A stretch of 64,000 nucleotides of DNA, from the NCBI GenBank assembly GCA_946965045.2, contig OX337229.1, positions 4,402,001-4,466,000 of the forward strand, written 5' to 3'. The DNA is from Epithemia pelagica. Lineage: Eukaryota; Bacillariophyta; Bacillariophyceae; Surirellales; Surirellaceae. Both the position numbers and the translations under genes were made by a program. The notes beneath the pieces were generated by a model. That model saw only the letters and a program-made list of their open reading frames with translations, searched no databases and was not told the DNA's origin. This document shows positions 61,411-64,000 of this stretch, piece after piece; the first letter of the stretch is position 1; every line of letters begins with the position of its first letter.

Positions 61411-64000
61411 ATGGTGTTTGCTGCGTTTCGGAAAAAGAATAAACGTCCGGAACAGCCACCGGTGACTCGTCGTCGTGCTCGTTCCAAGGACAATTTTCGG
61501 CACTCCCCCGTGCCGGAACTGGAAGGAGAGGATGAGGACTATGACAGTGAAAATGAGGACTGGGCCATTCACCGCATTGCGACGGCTCCCACCATGGCGA
61601 GTACACCGCCCCGAAGGTCACTGGATCCCTCGTACGATAACAACAACAAAGCGCACAATGTGTCCATGACCAGCACTGCCAGTAGCAGTGGTGGAGGTGC
61701 CTGGCGCAAGCGACAACAAGAACGACAATCTCAGACAGGCAAACGATGGTCGCCCCCCAAACAAAGTCAATATAGCAACAAGAGATTGGATGTCAATGGC
61801 AAGCCACCCAGTCCTATTGATCCTACGGTAGTACAAGATGACGACGAGGAAGATGAAGAGGACGACTATGAGCAAGAGCAACAAGTTTGGTCGCATCATG
61901 TCAAACCGATTTCAGACGATGATCGCCATCCTATGATGGCTCCCTCTGGCCGCTCTCGTTCTCCCATTGTAGTATCCGATCAAGCCCCGAATTGGGCTGT
62001 GCGGACGGATGAATTGCGCAAGTCGGGCCGCCCCCACAAAACGCGGCGGTCTCGGAGCAATCCGTTGGTGCAATCCCAGAAATCTTCGGGGGCCCTTTCC
62101 GTGGTATCTCCTTCGCCTCGAGCGCGACGACGAAGACCGGGCCGAAATGGACGACGACGCGCTCTATCGGACGATGAAGACGACAATCGACTCTTGCATT
62201 CGCCCTCCTCGGACGACCATGCAGAGGACACCAAGGGAAAAGGTCGACGACGACGATCCCATTCGTCTTTTCAATCTCCCCAGAGTGTGGAATCACCAGT
62301 GGCCTTGTGGCGTCCCCCATCGGCGACGGGGCCCTTGGCCTTGTTGCGGCGACGTTCGCGCGATGCAGCTGGTGCTCCGGGACCGCAAGATTTGCAGCAC
62401 CAAGAAGAAGCCCCGCCACCGGAAGGGGCCATGGAATGGATGCAGTCTCTGTCCTTTCATTCGGATGGAACGGACGATCAGTCGATTGAAGTCATGACAC
62501 AAGAGACCAAGCAGCAATTGGCCGATCAACCATCCTTATCGGAAACCATGTTCCCCGCCAACATGGCCGTGCCCTCCCCCATCGCACCAACATCCGCGAG
62601 GCGGCGTCGATCCGAGCAAGCTCCCAGTACACCTCCCAAACATGCGCAGCCCATTCGGGCAAGCCAATCGAAAGATATCGAACCCGAATTAGAGGATTTG
62701 CCGCCTACCACAGGTCTCACCCCCCGAAGAACCACCAGTTTGGGCAGTGTCAACAATACTCCCCCGCCCTCGCGGAAAGCGTTGCCCTCACCCTTTTTGC
62801 TGCAACTCGAACAACAAGAGGATGAAGATGACCGCACGGAGGACGATGACATTCCTGTGGACAAGACCCGTGCCAACAAGACAATTCGATCCAGACCCTC
62901 TCGGGAAGAAATGAGTGGCTACGAAAATGAGGATGATCACTACGATGAAGACGAGGAGGAAGAAGAAGATGTACGTCTCCAAGATATTCGAGACAAGCAC
63001 CATACCCTCTCGCCGACACCTCCACCACCTCTGCGACCGCGGTCCACCCAACGACCCCATTCGCCATACCAAGTGGAAACAGTTGCATCGACGAGTACGA
63101 CTCAATCGCCACTGGAACCCACACGACGATCGTCCTCGCGTTCACGGCGATCCATGTCTGCCAGTCGTCGACGATCCTCCCGTAGCAAGAGTCGCAGTCG
63201 ATCTGCTCGACGGTCTCGTCCTGTTCGAGGAGAGGAAGACAGCAAGGATGGCACACGTACCTATGATAGCCAGACAACGGATGGTACCTCGTTGCGACAA
63301 GAATTTCGACAAGCCATGGACGAGACGGTCCAAAAAGTGGTGGAAACCTTTCGATGCCATCCCGATTTGACGCCTCAACAAATATTGTCCAACCCTACCA
63401 ATGTCATGAATCTCTTTTACGATACTCTGCTCTGTGTACCGGCCAAGGACCCAGCTGCTGAACGACAACGGCCTTATTACAACGAAGCCTTTACCAAGGA
63501 ATGGTTGAGACAAATGACAAATGTAGGAATGTCCATCTTGTATTTACAACCCCCGCGATCACCAGGTAATGAATTGTCGGATGAATGGAAGGGTCGCTCC
63601 GTACAATTGTCTATTGTGCCGGGTGGAACCAGTTCCAGTGATCCCGATGCCATTCAACCCAAGCTACAATGGTCCACCATGGCGGGAGGGAAGTCCAGTC
63701 TTCTGGTGACTACAAGCATCTGCTTGCTGCACATTCACTCCATTCTCACCACCACCTCCAGTACTGAAGGGGGTTCATTTTCCGGCATTGATATGCAAGA
63801 CGAGGAAGACGACGAATATCGTGAGAGTTCCAGTAATACTCAAAACAATTGTTTCTTGACGATTACTTCAGAACGAGGACAAGTTCACATGTTTGAAGCC
63901 GAATCCGAGGAGGCTCGCGATCGTCTTTTGAATGGATTGCGCAATGTCATTACCCGTCTCTCCTTCCATTTGATTGCAGGAGATGCTCGGGCCAGTGTTG
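61411..64000 (+). CDS. Large RS/acidic-repeat protein with PH-like tail, partial at right edge
   Basis: From ATG 61411 the frame is open without a stop to the window end (863 codons), so it is easily missed by ORF lists that need a stop. I do not recognise the full protein. Residues 1-620 are low complexity: K-K-N-K-R-P at the start, repeated basic R-R-R-R patches, acidic E-D-E-E-D-D stretches near 145-155 and 510-520, and an S-R-S-R-R/R-S-S-R-S-K-S-R-S-R-S block near 575-605. From about residue 630 it is ordered: helical R-Q-E-F-R-Q-A-M, an L-S-I-V-P-G-G region, then C-F-L-T-I-T-S-E-R-G and F-E-A-E-S-E-E-A-R-D-R-L-L-N-G-L. The last block resembles the end of a PH domain. A lipid- or membrane-linked role is a guess. 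Confidence 0.75.
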   Translation, partial: MVFAAFRKKNKRPEQPPVTRRRARSKDNFRHSPVPELEGEDEDYDSENEDWAIHRIATAPTMASTPPRRSLDPSYDNNNKAHNVSMTSTASSSGGGAWRKRQQERQSQTGKRWSPPKQSQYSNKRLDVNGKPPSPIDPTVVQDDDEEDEEDDYEQEQQVWSHHVKPISDDDRHPMMAPSGRSRSPIVVSDQAPNWAVRTDELRKSGRPHKTRRSRSNPLVQSQKSSGALSVVSPSPRARRRRPGRNGRRRALSDDEDDNRLLHSPSSDDHAEDTKGKGRRRRSHSSFQSPQSVESPVALWRPPSATGPLALLRRRSRDAAGAPGPQDLQHQEEAPPPEGAMEWMQSLSFHSDGTDDQSIEVMTQETKQQLADQPSLSETMFPANMAVPSPIAPTSARRRRSEQAPSTPPKHAQPIRASQSKDIEPELEDLPPTTGLTPRRTTSLGSVNNTPPPSRKALPSPFLLQLEQQEDEDDRTEDDDIPVDKTRANKTIRSRPSREEMSGYENEDDHYDEDEEEEEDVRLQDIRDKHHTLSPTPPPPLRPRSTQRPHSPYQVETVASTSTTQSPLEPTRRSSSRSRRSMSASRRRSSRSKSRSRSARRSRPVRGEEDSKDGTRTYDSQTTDGTSLRQEFRQAMDETVQKVVETFRCHPDLTPQQILSNPTNVMNLFYDTLLCVPAKDPAAERQRPYYNEAFTKEWLRQMTNVGMSILYLQPPRSPGNELSDEWKGRSVQLSIVPGGTSSSDPDAIQPKLQWSTMAGGKSSLLVTTSICLLHIHSILTTTSSTEGGSFSGIDMQDEEDDEYRESSSNTQNNCFLTITSERGQVHMFEAESEEARDRLLNGLRNVITRLSFHLIAGDARASV

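Overview
The window looks like nuclear DNA of a diatom, probably pennate. The evidence is short spliceosomal introns, a plastid-targeted plant-type enoyl-ACP reductase whose signal peptide ends in a T-A-F-V-P motif (like the diatom ASAFAP motif), a two-domain heat-shock-factor gene, Ty1/copia elements of diatom/protist type, and many serine/threonine/histidine-rich proteins. The species cannot be named from sequence alone.

Left arm (1-7636): an unknown membrane protein; plastid enoyl-ACP reductase (2281-3517, intron removed by phase); a convergent FAD monooxygenase (3863-6174) joined by a GC-AG intron; and a neuferricin-like cytochrome b5 protein (6737-7276).

Mobile-element block (7637-23994): three nested layers. 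A short DNA element with 13-bp terminal inverted repeats and TA target sites was split by Copia A (7688-23167, identical 174-bp LTRs). Copia A was then split inside its reverse transcriptase by Copia B (13446-21828, minus strand, 783-bp LTRs with 2 differences, target-site duplication AGTAT). Copia A carries an in-frame TGA and a Lys in place of the catalytic Glu of integrase. Copia B has a 1-base frameshift and an extra ORF between its 5' LTR and gag.

Middle (24152-45635): a minus-strand gene with two HSF DNA-binding domains plus an upstream domain resembling the Lin0512 family; two unassigned proteins; a PPIL1-like cyclophilin; a Trm82/WDR4-like tRNA m7G methyltransferase subunit; an RMD-type TPR protein; a broken P-loop NTPase next to a mosaic duplication built from the flanks of its two neighbours; and a 1,891-residue single-exon disordered protein.

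Right arm (46758-64000): a CAX-type Ca2+/H+ exchanger with one intron; a TBL/PC-esterase-like gene, its truncated copy, and between them a divergently transcribed membrane protein with a predicted glycosidase-like propeller; a MaoC-type hydratase; three related allene-oxide-cyclase-barrel/dirigent-like genes of which only one is intact, two with tiny lysine-rich exons; and a large RS/acidic-repeat protein with a PH-like tail that runs off the right edge.

No CRISPR arrays, rRNA genes or complete tRNA genes were seen. Splice sites were inferred from consensus, reading phase and family alignment, not from transcripts.
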